Assembly (NCBI GenBank): GCA_012845835.1
Contig: JABAKD010000026.1
Location: 3,550,199 to 3,614,198 of the forward strand
DNA from: Undaria pinnatifida
Lineage: Eukaryota; Sar; Phaeophyceae; Laminariales; Alariaceae
Direction of reading: 5' to 3'
DNA length: 64,000 bases
Shown: positions 44,901 through 58,422 of the stretch, piece by piece
Layout of the letters: the number at the start of each line of letters is the position of its first letter
Position numbering within the stretch: the stretch's first letter is position 1
Program-made: the position numbers and the translations under genes
The notes under the pieces: model-generated
What the model was told of the DNA's origin: nothing
Database searches by the model: none
What the model saw: only the letters and a program-made list of their open reading frames with translations

Positions 44901-47900
44901 ACCGGTATGTTTGTTTAACCGCCAGGTTTCGTTCATCGGTACGTTCCCACGGACGCACGTTTCAGTTTTTTATCTGGAGCAAGGAATACAACCATATACT
45001 TTCTTAACCTGAATAATTATTATCGATAACCCCCCAAGATACAAAACAACGTCTCTTGTACAAAAATTATTCTAGACCTTGAACACTCCCTGCGGGAACG
45101 GACGCAAACGATCTGCGTCCCGTTCTCGAACGCGGAAAAAATGGCGGTCAAAACAAATCGTGAACATTGCACGCTTTCATTCCAAGGAGACTCGAGGAGC
45201 ACGTTAGTCCGGCAGAGACCAAGGGTTTATCGGACCATGTGGTAGGCCATATGCTAAACATTCAACACAATATTCTCGCTTTCACCGGTTGGATAAACCT
45301 AACGCAATGCCCGAATGTCAACCATAGAATCGTGTGCATGACTCAATGATTTCGATACCCCAAAGACAATGCTGCCGGACGTATGAAAGGTGTGCAGGAC
45401 CTTATCGGGACCGGCCCGACCTCTTAGAGCAGACGAAATAAATCTAAAGGTTTTGACGTGCGACGAGGTCTGCTTACTTGTGGGCGTGCAGAATTCCGCC
45501 AAAACCGCAAACACATCCAATATTGAATGTTTTTCCCTCTCTCGCCTTTCTCATGTATCGGCATGAACTTTTAATTGGTCCTATTATGAAGGCTTTATGC
45601 ACTACACGATGTTGGCAGGTACACTAGGGAATTGGCAAAAATGGGAACGGTAGTTTAGTCTATCGCCGCAGCTATGCCTGATGTTCGCCGGTCGCGAGAC
45701 ATCTTACGAGTAATTATCTCGTCCGCGCTGTAATTGCCTTGCGACTACAGTTCACTGTTCTTCCCATAGAAAGGTCGGCATCATATCTTCATGATTTCAG
45801 CAACACGGGTGAAACCTCGTGGCTCATGTCATGTCTTGTGGCTCATGTCTTGTCGGTCATGGCCGTGACGGATCGGATCAGGTCGTGTCGGAGTCGTGTC
45901 GTGTCGTGTCGTGTCGTGTCGTGTCGTGTCGTGTCATGTCGTCTCGGGTTAGGTCGGGTCGGATCGAGCTTGGGTCGGGTCGGGCTTGGGTCGGGCCGGG
46001 TGACCTGGCCTATGATATGTTTTTAAACCTCTTGACCCGACCCGATCCGACCCGACCCGATCCGACTCGACCCTACCCGTGACTTTTTAACGTCTCTTGA
46101 CCCGACCCGACCCGACCCGACCGGACCGGACCCGGCGCGATCCACCGGAGTCTGAATGATCCGCGCGATACGGGTCATGGCTGGGGCCGTGTCACCTTGA
46201 CCCGCGAGATTAGCTCCCGACCCGCGGGTTCGAGCAAAGAACCCGGCCCGCGGGGCGACACTCAAAAACAATCAATGTGTGTTTGTTGTGTTTGTACCCT
46301 GTGGCCTGGCTGTACAAGTATGGACGGATTTGAACGTGAATACACGGATTTGGAGGAGTTTTAACGCTTGTATACGATATCAGAGGATTATCGGCACGAA
46401 AGAGACCCTCGGGCAGGAAGCAGGTAAGCTTTTGAACTGTCGGATCCGACCAGCGGGTAGGCAAAAACAACTAAAGGATCAAGATGAACCGATCCGCGAC
46501 GTGACGGGTATCTCACGGGTTACTGCCCGACCTGACCCGTGAGAGTTTGAGCACCTCTTGATCCGATCCGGTCCGACACGTGCGGTTATTTTTTTTTCGA
46601 ATCTGATCCGACCTGGCCCGCGAGAGTTTGAAAATCTATTGACCCGCTCCGATTCAACCCGACCCGTGAGATTTTGAAAACCTCATGACTCGACCCGCGG
46701 TTTGGATCATGACCCGTGAACAGTCTTGGTATTGGCATTGTGCGGTGGTTTGTGGTTGAACCAAGAGCAACCGCGCCTGCTACCTACGCTACCCGGTGAT
46801 ATTTATTCCGCAACGTTGCCTGGGCAGTTTGGCAGCCTTCGGGCTTGTACGCTAAGTCCTGGAAGGTTTAACGTGACGTCATCGGCGTTCATAACATGCA
46901 AGGCAACGATAATCGCATGTGCACTTTAGCAGGTTGTCTTAGCGGGGCAACACAAGGACGGCAACAAAATTGCGCGTAACCCTTGACTGAACTGTTTTGT
47001 TTCGTTCTCCCACGTCATTGTTTGCCTTTTTCGGACAACGTATGCTCAGAATTGACGTCGGAACTGCTGCACCCGTTATGGTGGGAAAGCAAATACTATC
47101 TGCATCTTCGACACATGGCTCGTCTTCGACTGCTGTCACTGCCCAAGAGAAACGGTGGATATTCTACGGGTATGAGGTTGCCCTGGGCGATCAAGTGAAG
47201 TGGGTGAACTCTTCTGCTGACTCTGATGATCATTGCAACTGGCAAGCCGAAGAAATCGACATAGATTCCTCCGACGGTACCAGTTCTACCGCCGTCAACA
47301 TCACATTCGACAAGAGTTCCGAAACCACTGGCCCCCTTAAACTATGCTACCGATTCTCTTCTGGCAACAACCCCTACAAGCTTTACCCTGCTATCATCGT
47401 GAATGTGTACGAGCTGTACAGCGTAGCGGCGGAGGAGGGAAGCGCCTCCCTCAGTGTCGTCGGCTACCCCAAAGTTTTAAAGCTCTCAGGATTCGGCATG
47501 GCGGAAATGGACGAAGGAAAGTGGCTTCTGCAAGGCTCGACCAACTGCGCATCTGCTGACTTTGTTGCTTCGCTGGCGCCTGACCTTCACGGCGAGAATG
47601 CTACCGCCAAAGTTTCGGCTTCCTTGGATATCTCGTTTGAATTCACGAAGGACGTTTTCCTCGCAGGTGGGGTTGAAAATATGAGCGTCAATGCCACCCT
47701 GTGCTATAAATTTGGGTCGGAGAATTTCCAGAGTTACACAATCGTATCGACGGGCATTCATCATTTGACCGGATGGACCTCAAACTCCGGAAGCACCTCT
47801 GTAGCGGTAGTCGGTGTACCTGAAGGCCTCACATTTACAGGATATGGTTTGTCAGATTCTGCCACCACAGGCGACCGCGCCCGATGGATCCTGTCGGGAA

Positions 47901-50900
47901 CTAATTGCTCCGAGAACATCGCAATCGTAACTGACGCCGTAAACGGTCGGGTCGATGTTTCTTACGGCCAAGCCAGCTTTATGTTCACGGCTTCGGTGTC
48001 CGGCAAAAGTCCGCGCTTGTGTTACTGGTTCCAGGGGGAGCCGGCTATGCTTTACACGTCCCTTACAATCGACGTAGCTTACGTATCAGCTTTGTTGGCG
48101 CCCGATTTCGGCGACGCTGATGTCGCGGTTGTCGGATACTCCAAGACTTGGGGATTCGCCGGCGGACATATTGAAAGCGGCGATTATGTGCATTGGATCT
48201 ACAACGAGTCCTCCGAATGCTCCGACTCAAGCTCCGTGGTAGAGATGGTAGAAGATGGCGAGATCAGTTCCGGAGAAACCACAGCGACCTTTGCAACAAG
48301 TGCATCAGGACGGTGGATCACTCCGTGCTACAGGTATGGCTTGAAAAGGATTAACACGAGTGCAACTGTAGTTTTACAAAAACTTTAGTGAACAACGGTT
48401 TCATTTCACAGACCGTTCATGCAATATGCAGGACTCGTGCCACCATGTCTCGACGTAATTTGGGCGTACCCACGCCGTCTTGTCGGCCGGCTGGGCTCCG
48501 CTAGACGGCGCCCCAAAATGGAATGTCACAACGAGATTGCGCATGTCAAAACAACGATCTTACAATCTTATACCGGGTGTGCAAGCTTTTTTTGTCCTCC
48601 GGCATGAGGCACATGGCGATGATATTACAGGGAGGAGGTGAGGGCAAACTGCCTTTCAAACCCCAAGTCTGGATGAGTGCTCCAAGATATTCGTTCAAAA
48701 TAGTTACGATGTTTTTTTGCAAGCTCTATTTCACGCAAGTGCAGAACGCAGAGAGCACCTGATTACGAGCATGCCTGAGTGTTGTGTGAGCCGCCTCTCA
48801 ACGTACTCATCGATTAAATTCACTTACGGATATCAGACAGCTGATGTTCCCCTCCTCCCCTCCTCACGCAACCTCGTGGCAGTTTAGGCGATGCCAAGTA
48901 TCTGACCCGGCCTTCTTGTCGATGAGTGGCATGCCGAGTGACACGAAATCGTTTCGCCTGCACCAAAATAAATTGGAGTCGCTCGTCGAAACTGATGCGA
49001 TATCGGCCAATCAGCATTGTTTAATTTGTTCTAACCTTAGCGAAAACCTTCCCGTTAACCTCAATACTGCAGGCACAGCAATGAGCCGTGGCGTCGGTAT
49101 AACATGCCGGTCTACGTTAAAATGGTGCACAACGTGTCAGCGGTGTGGGGAAGCGATTCCGCTTGTGTCGCCGACCAACCTAAGCAGTGGATTTTCGATG
49201 GAAACGGCCTAACACCGAGCGGTGACAAAGACCTGATTAAGTTCGTCATCGATAGCACGGACTGCGCAAGCGACTTCGATGCACCCTTAACGGGGGCCGA
49301 CTCGGACGGCGTTGCCATGTATCTTGACACCTACGGCAACGCGACGTTCATCCTGGAGTCCGAAGCGGCTGGTCATTCTGTCAACTTATGCTATAAGTTT
49401 GGGAACGAAGAGTTCATGTGGTATGATATCCAAGCGTACGTGCACATGCTGAAGTCGGTGGAGTCTCGTGTGGGCGGGAAAGACACCGCTGTGGCAGACA
49501 TAGAGGAGATTCTACTTGTCCACGCTAACGGCAGTTCTCCAGAGGATTTCATACGATGGGTCGTCAGCGATGACACATCGGACAACTCGTGTAATGATAC
49601 CATCACCGTATGGGACACTCCGGGCGAAGGGAACGGAACGACGGACATACCCGTTATAGCCCGAAGGGAAGAGTTCCTGGCGAACTTTACGTTCGGCTCG
49701 TCCTCTGCTGGGCTGTCGCCGACCCTGTGCTATAAATTTTCAGGTGAACAAGTCTCTTAACAGTTTTTGTAGACAAAAATAAATATTCTAGATTATGACG
49801 TTTGAAGCTTTTCCTCTATTTCGTTGACCTACTTTTTTTCACTGGTTGCTGTCCTTGGAGTCTCTGACAAAAAACGATACTCTTCTTTGGCGTACTCGGT
49901 TCAGTGTTGCTTTGGACTCTTCTTGCAAAGCTGATGGCAGCGGTCGCCAACTGGCGCGAGACACCCCCAGGAACATCGTTTTCTATCCAATCACGAATAC
50001 GACGCGCTTGGGCTGTGCATTATAGAGACCCCCAGTAACCTGTGAAATTGTCAACAATAGTTGTGTTTTTCACGAGATTGATCGACTCTGTTTTTCTTGG
50101 TGACGCTTTGCCGCAGACGAGCGATGGAAAATTTACGGCGGTGTGACGATCGATGTGGCAATGCTCCAGGAAGTGCACGCGAACGAAGGATCCGACAGCG
50201 TTGCTGTGGTCGACTACCCCAAGATGTGGAGTTTGACTGGAAAGTTCTTGGCTGCTGGAGATCAGGTTCAATTTTTTTTCTGGAACACAATGCCTACATA
50301 CTATAGCTAGATTTGGCTCTACAGGTCGCAGTTTCTGTTGGTTAACTCCTTTAGGACTGATACCCGCGATTTTGTTTCACAAAGTGCTTGGGAATGGCGT
50401 AATAGCTTAATAGCGGGGTATTGTGGTATTGTGTTAGCGCCGTGGGGATAGAAGGTTTAGCTGTGCCTCTGAACTGCTACCAACGTACTGCTATAAAGTA
50501 AAAAATCACCCTTCAGCTGTGACGCCGAGGATTTCGTCAAATTTCAGTGGTTAAATATCTCGAGGTGCCTATAGTAACAGCTGTTCTCACATGTGATCTG
50601 CGTGCTCGCCTATTTGCACCTGTGATTTCCGTTCAGATGTTCTGGTCGGCATCGAGTTGCGAAACAGGCGCGGGCGCTGCCCTAGTGGGAGATGATGATG
50701 GAATACTCCTGTTAGACAGCAGCTTGGCACCGTGGTTTGTCTTCGACAGTCCTGTGTCTGGGTCGACCGTCCACGTCTGCTACCAGTTTAACGGTTAGTG
50801 ACCCGGAGTTGAGTCGAAGAGAAAATACTATTAAAACGTTTTTTTCCATGTCGATTGACGCAGGCTGCTGTCATTCCTTACCGCTCTTCTTCCATATCGC

Positions 50901-53900
50901 ATCCCTCTACCATCAAAAACAGTTAGTGGCTTGAAACAGTATGAATTAATCGAATCACATTGAGCAAATTTCTGATTTTCGGCGTTGCCAGAGTCTAGGG
51001 GCTCGTTTCCGGCCCCGCGTGCCCGGCTTTTTATGTTTTGACTGGGTCAAGGTTAGGGTTAGGGTTAGGGTTAGGGTTAATGTTAAGTCCCGCCCGACGA
51101 CCGGAATCTCCAAAAGAAATATCCGAGAACCAATCATTGCTATCCATAGTAATCGTTTCCCTCGAACAGTAGAAATGATTGCATTAGTTCGCATCCACAC
51201 TGTTAATACCACATATACCTCGAATATGCGTGCTTCCTTTGTGCCATAAGTACAGGTCCTCATGAGGGGCAGATCATACCTCGCCAATGGAGGTGCCCCC
51301 GATGCTATATTTTGGTTTGTTGAAAAACTACGAGTAGATTTGGTGATACTCATAAAATTGAAAAATAAATTAAAACCGAGTCGTGCTTTCTGATAAATAG
51401 TGGGTCGAACATTGGGAATTTTAGCGGGTTTGGCAGAGCCTCTTTGAGGTTTAAAACCAAGCACTCCTTAAGATGGGCGATAACGACTTTAGTGTAGAGC
51501 ATACCGGGATGACGGCACGGCAGAGGGCAGGGGCGTTAGAAAGGGTGGTAAAATATGAATAAGGAGGCCTTCACGAAGGCGTGGGACTACCTGACATCGT
51601 CCACCAGTGACGGCGAGGATGATTGACGATTTTTTTCATTTTTGAAATGTTTTCGGTGCTTTTTTGCCCCTAGAAACGGGGTTAAGAGCGTCCTTTTTGG
51701 GGCAGACTGATTTTTTTCGGCCATTCATGCATGCATGGTGGTGCGTGCAAAAAACAAACAAAAAACGGGCTTCAATTCACAAAACACCAAATATTTCCCA
51801 AAAAATGTCGTCTACGGCATCGGACACGGCTAAGGGTCTGCGGAATCATAAGGACCTTTACTTATGGCACAGAGGAAGTGCATACATATACAAGGCCAAC
51901 AGCTTTGGCTACGATTGTTTCGTGTTGTGGTTCATGTTTAAACAATTACAATATGATTTCGCATGCCGTATAGATACGGCAACGCTCTCGATGTATGCGA
52001 CATCGGGGTGATGGGGCCGTGGGGAAACATCCTACCATCGTATAAAACCTAGACGATGGGTTCAAACTACACTAAAATCAAGTTATCAAAAATACGAAAA
52101 ATAATATAAAGGAGGCAGACTTCTTTGATAGGTTTCCTGTTGTTTCCGGGGCTTTGTTCTTTCGAGGAACGTTATGAGTGATCAACGTTGAAACTCATGT
52201 TGCACATAGTCGGGTCGCAAGCACAACACCACTACCTTTTTTCTTTCTTCGGACAAAGTCCCACCATCACTATCCCTCTGATTCGTTTGTTTTTCCTGGG
52301 CTTTTTCAGTCGTGTGGTAGTCATTTTTTTCTTTGTCGCACACCCTCGCCTACACTCTTGGCGTTTTTAATATTTTATTCGCAGAGGAACCCGTCAAGGA
52401 GTACACAGACTTCGAAATCGATGTCCGGATGATTCGAGCTGTCGCCGTGGATGCTGGCTCCGCAAGGAAAACCATTCCCAACGTGGCGAAGACGTTTTCT
52501 TTTGTTGGCGATGGAACCGCAGCTGAGGTATCAAAACACCGTGATATATTGCGGACATTGTTCCTTGGCCGCTAACCGTTTTACTAGTGCAGAAATTGTT
52601 TCATTCTACTTTCAAAAAAAATGTACCCAAGTCGAGGGCAGAGTTGTAAAGGGATTCGTGAATGGTTTCTAAAACGGAAATTCCAACCGTGTCCGCCTGT
52701 CCGTCCCTCCGTCGGCCCGTCTGCCCTAAATGGTACTGGAATAGACACCGCAAAACCATTAAACCAATAAAATCAGAACGTACGTGAGGTGCGACAGCTA
52801 CAGCATGACAGAGTATCTGAGAGTGGGAGCCGGTCCCCAGAACGAAGGGAAACGAATTATTCCTTAGTTTTGGATCCGTTCGAAGCAGACGGCGGCGCAA
52901 GGCGTCGAGCGTCGAGCCAAACACTGCGATTCATCATGTTCGCATAAGTTTAGGTCACGATACCCCTAACGCTTTAGCTCGTGCCGCCGCAAAAATTCTT
53001 GCCGCGCTGTACACGAGTAATGCTGGCTAAAAAAATGTGCGCACAGTGCTAAACGGGTTCCTCCGGTCGTTCCTCTCATTATCGTCCGACGCACTGGTCG
53101 CGTTCAGATTGCATCGTACAGTACAGAGCACCTATTAGGAAACAAGAATACTGAATCGGGCTGGGTTTTGTATTTCGGGAGAGGGTGTGTTCTACACTAG
53201 CTTTAGAATAACGGCTCCCGGATTTCTCGTAATCCTGTAAATATCAACCTGACTTTTCTTATTACCTTGTTTCTTATTAGATTTGTAGGTGCCCTATTCT
53301 GCATGCTATCAAAAGCGAAGAACGAAAGGTACAACCGGGCGATACTCTCGCTGTTTTTGTCCAGGCGGGATTTGACAGCGTTAAGTGGATCGACGGCGAT
53401 GATTGCTTGGCGGACGGGATCACGGGCGAGGTCGGAGATCTTGGAGAACTGACCGAATTCGATCTCGCGTACTTCGAGTCTACTGGCTTCACCGCGCAGA
53501 CGGTCGCCTTTCCCGAGACAGAGATTGGAGGACCATATCTCATGTGCTGTGAGTAAGAAATTTCTGGGTGTTCATACCAAGAACCCAACGGTCCTTAGAT
53601 TGCCGTCCAGAGCGGAATCAGGTTTGTCGCAAAATTAAGCCTTCTGTGGATGGCCAAAAAATGTACAGTAGTTCTTTTTGAAGGGATCGTCAAGGCAAGC
53701 GCACTTTTATCGAGAACGACTGCACGTCGTGCCTTTATTTTCGCCGGGTTTCTGAAGCTCTTACGATGCACCGTTTGCGTGTTCTCGATTACACTAATTC
53801 CGTTCCCTGATTCCTTCTCCACCACTTGGCGTCGCTCCTCGCCTTGCTCGTTTGCCGCCATTACATTTATAAAGATTCGTTCGATGAGGAGCCTTACCAA

Positions 53901-56900
53901 TTGTACGACGATCTGGTGATGACCGTGTTGGGCATCTCGGACGTCACGGCGGAAAATGGAGCGGCTGACACTATCGTCGTGGGTGCGACCAAGCGCCTTA
54001 ACTTTACCGGAGGAGGCGCTGTTGAATCAGGAGACCACGCATTCTGGATTTCTGGAGGAAAAGTCGACAGCGACTGCCTTGTCGACGTGTTCCTGAACGG
54101 ACCTGAAGGCACCGTCGACTCTCTCCTTGGGGCAGATTTCTTTATTCCCGATGAAGATCTCGACGAGAAAGCGGGTCGTACATGGACGCTGTGCTACCGG
54201 TTTGGGTGAGTTGCAAAACTCATTGATACCATGACGCTGTATTCTTCGACTGCAGAGTTATGGGAGCTTGGTCTGTGATCACAGACTAGATTATCGCGAT
54301 GAGTAAGTGACCACAGCCACAACTGTTGGTGAATTTTCAGCAATCGCTTCGTGCGGCTACGTGCCTGCTCAGCCCGGCTGTCGCGCATTGCTAGAAGGCG
54401 CTCCCCCTTAATGTCCGTTTTTCGTGTGTTCCTGCTGCGCACGTATCTGCACCTAGCTAAAACCATATTCGCATCCATGTATTGTGCTATCACCGGCTCA
54501 TAGTCGTCTACTTCTTCCACCGATCTCCACACACCCCTCTTCCGTCGACAATACGAAGTATTCTCACTTTGCTTCCCATCGTTTTTTTACGCTATCGCAG
54601 AACCGAAAGCTCGAAGATCTACCCGTCCTTCACTCTCACATCGGTCGCCCTCGTCGAGTTCTCCGCTAGCGCTGGCTCCGACGACGATAGTGTAGTGGGC
54701 TATCCCAAAACCTTCATGCCTACTGGTTCGGGGATTGCCGAGGACGACCTCGCCAAATGGGTAACAGCTTCCGTAGCAACCGACGCGGGCTGCAACCTTG
54801 ACGGTGTCGTCGGCGAAAGTCCTGTGGTTTGGACAGTGTACTCCGCTGCATCGACCGTAAACTCAACATCAACAACGGTTACTTCAAGCTTACCCTTATC
54901 GAGTAGCGCAGGAGAGGAGCTTGTACTGGCTTCGTCTTTCACGTTTTTGACCCCGACCCTGGCTTCAGCGAGGGTGCAGCTATGCTACAAACACCGGTCA
55001 GAGCCATACCGTCTCCACGCTGACATAACCTTGCGCACGCGTCAGCTAGTGTCGGCGACAATCCGAGAGTTAGAAGTCGCGCAGACTCTCGTCTCAATCA
55101 CGAACTCGCCCCAAGCGGTAGCTTTCGTGGCCCATGGCGGAATGGAGGGCGATCGCTACAAGTGGGTGGAAACAAGCAGTGCTTCCATCGAAGAACATGA
55201 CGACCTTGGCCTATGTGCCGAAGGTGTGGGTCCTGCTGCGGGGTCCTCGATCGGGGTTGCGTTGGGGTTCTACCAAGTGGCGGCGTTTAATTTTTCGGTG
55301 CCAGCGTCAGGCCTCATGCTCTGCTACGCTCCCGGCTCCGAACCCTTCATGCCGTACCCGGCGATAAGCATGGAGGTGCTCACTCCCATCATATCGTCGG
55401 CGAGCGCATCCCACGTAATTGTCGGGCGGGCGACAAGCATTCGCCTGGTGGGAACGTTCGGCCTCACCTCCGGCGACGCCATCAAACTCGCCGCAAATAT
55501 AGACGGGGACTGCGAGGGGGACCCTCAAGGAGGAGACAGCGCGTTTTTTTATCCGGGAGCGACTGCACGAGGTTTAACACGCTCCACCTTAGGAACGAGC
55601 GATTTTACCCTTACCGTGAGCGAGCGTACCGACGAGAATCGGCCGTACAAGCTCTGCTATCGGTTTGGCGAGGCAGGGGTGTGGGAACTCTTCGACAATG
55701 TTTCCTGGGAGGCGTACGAAGTTACGGGGGTGTCGGTGACGAGCAGCGGCGACTCCCTCGCGGCAGGGATGTTCCTGGATTTCGCCTTTTCTGGGACGGG
55801 AATTGCCGATGGAGGTGATACATCGAGTCCCCCGTTACTCTCTCTCTTGGTGATACCGACACAGTGCGTACAAGGTCCACAAACAAGAAAAAACTAAAAT
55901 AAACGCCAGGCCCACCTTTTGGGGGAAGCTTGAAAAAAAAAAAAAAAATCGTGCTCGCCGGCGAGCACTGGACTAAATCTTACCAGGTATTTATTAGCAT
56001 GTGCCCAAGGTTGCTTATGGTCGCTGTCACGAAGAGGCGGCAAGCCTTGCTCAGAGCAAGCGTTTATTTTTTTGTCAGGTCTTGCTCAGAGAAGGCATTT
56101 GTTGCTGGCAGGCTGATACTGTTAGAATAGCTCCTAAGGTGCTTAACGACCACAAAAAAGTGTCACCATGAAATTCAAGACATGCACAACCAAATGGTCA
56201 ACCAAGGGGCCAAAACCCGAGCAAGAGGGCCGACCATCCGTTCAGGCTCAAAACATCTTGATTTTAGAATACACTAGAAATCGTCGCAAGACCGGAAAAT
56301 GCTCGCCATACGGTATGAATCAAGCCTCCAAACTTCGAGAAACGGTTTCAAGTCGTGTTTCCCATCTAAAACAGTGTTTCCGGGGCCTCTGTCGACCCTA
56401 TTTCAGCCGGAAGAGTAACTATTTCGATTGTTTCCGTTGCTTTGCAGGTACGAGGTCTATGATTTGGATGCCAATAGAAAAAGTGAACACGGCAAGCACT
56501 ATTAATAGCTGTCTTGTTTAGCCACGTCACAAAACAAACCGCACCCTAATAGGAGCAATACAGCCGGAGAACGTGCCGACCCAGCATAGAGTAACCAGGA
56601 AAAATGCCAACTACCGAGGTACAAAGAAGCCGAAATCGGAAAAAAAAACATAGAGAGCGACTCTAAAAAAGAAGAAATAAAACTAGCGATGATCTCGTCG
56701 CTCGAACGGGAAGGTCATTCGCCGAGATGGGGCGCTGCGATTTCCACGCAGCGCAGTGACTCTCAAGCGTTGGCGTTGCGGCGACTGAACAACGACGCGA
56801 CGCGTGCCCGTGTCGCGGCCGTTGCTCGATGCGCTGAGGAAGTCGAAGCTCGATGATCAGCTGAAACAAGCGCCGAAAAAGCACAAACGATCATCGGGGA

Positions 56901-58386
56901 GATTCGAGCTATTGAGGAATGATGTGGCAGTCGAATTGGCGGACGATTTACAGAGGAGAAAGCACACTGAACCGGGCACGCGCGAAGCCCAAGCGGCACA
57001 GGAAGTGGAGGGAAGGCACAAAGAGGGAGGCACCAGGGTGTCTGCGATATCTTCCATCCTTCGCTGCTGATGCTGCTGCTGCTGATGCTGATGCTTATCG
57101 CAAGCGGTTTCGGTCTTCCTTGTTCCTGTATTAGGATATACGTGTTGCCTCCTTTTGCCCATATCAGTTGATCTACTGACCGATGGAATAATTACGGTGA
57201 CTGTTGTTTTTGGGCTGCTGAAGTGTCGATTTTCGATGACATCTGCTGCATTTCGACCTGGTTGTGATTGGTTCACGTTTTTGAATTTCGTTTGTACTCA
57301 TATCGACCGAGGGACACTTTTATTGCTGGTACCGGCTATGAAACACACCTCGCGTGCTCTGCAAACTGTATGCATTTCGCCTTCGCCTTAAAATTGAAAT
57401 GCCAGAAAGTCGGGGGCGGTTGGCATCACTGGCTAGATCAGCACCGATAACCTTCTCGAGTGCAGCGGCTGCAGTGCTAATCATTTTCTTTTTCACCCGT
57501 TCACCGACCATCAATATTGCATTTTTGTGCCGATGTTCGCATCCAGCCGGTTCATAACATGGCTGCAATTATCATACATGGTGAGATATCTCACAAAGCA
57601 ATGACTGCGAATTGCGACATGCAGGTCTCGTTCTGGTACGAAGAACCAGGAAGATACTTCAGAAACACCGACAGCGAATTGAGGAATGTAAATCTTGTTC
57701 TGATATCAGGAATCAACCATTTTCTGATAGCATCCCGAGGCGGTCAGCTTAACCGTAATGTAACCGCCTACCCCCGCCCCCTCGCACATGCTATCGTCCG
57801 AACCGTTCTTGTACACCCCTAACCGTGCCCACCGTTCCACTTCTCGTCGCTGCAACTACGATGCTGTCAGACCTGGCGAAGTGGGTGGACGTTACCACCT
57901 CTTCCGACAGCGAATGCGAGGAGGCGTCATCCGTGGGTGGGTCGACCACGACGGCAACTATCGGAGGAGTTGCCACATTCGCATTTGAGGAAGACGTTGA
58001 GGATTGGATCCTCTGCTACAAGCACGACGCCGACGACTGGCGATTGTACACCGGCATCATCCCGGTAACCAGCACGGCAGGCTCTGACACCGAAATGGGT
58101 GTCACTCAGCGGACACAGGCGGGGGTTTCTTTCACCCTCGAGGGAAAAATTAGTTCGTACCCCGAAGGATCTACCGCCCGAATACAATTTTTAGCTGCCT
58201 TCGTGTCGGATTTGGAGAGGGCTCTTGGGGTGGACGCGTCGCGGTTCACCGTGACGGGCATGAGGAGCGGGTCTGTGGTGGTCGACTTCACCATCAATCC
58301 AACCGGGTGAGTTTACAAGCTAACCAAAGATATACCAGTTGTGTTGTCTCTAGGACCCAAGTCGCGCAGCAGGATTCTTATTAATT

Positions 58387-58422
<36 letters not shown>

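Larger units (their letters stand above)
47050..57989 (+). other. 13 tandem LCY(K/R)FGSEP repeats across ten exons
   Basis: Each unit of about 100-140 residues follows one pattern: V-x-V-V-G-Y-P-K, then a hydrophobic strand ending in G-x-G, then G-D-x-x-K-W-(V/I) and a Cys, a variable loop, an F-x-F strand, and the hallmark L-C-Y-(K/R)-F-G-S-E-P-(Y/W)-x-L-Y-x-x-(I/V). Four units lie largely in exon 47050-48333, about three in 54601-55814, and the others are split over short exons up to 57871. The two conserved Cys per unit probably pair. The last unit ends LCYKHDADDWRLY. The boundary at the 3' side is approximate. I do not know a formal name for this repeat. Confidence 0.85.
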
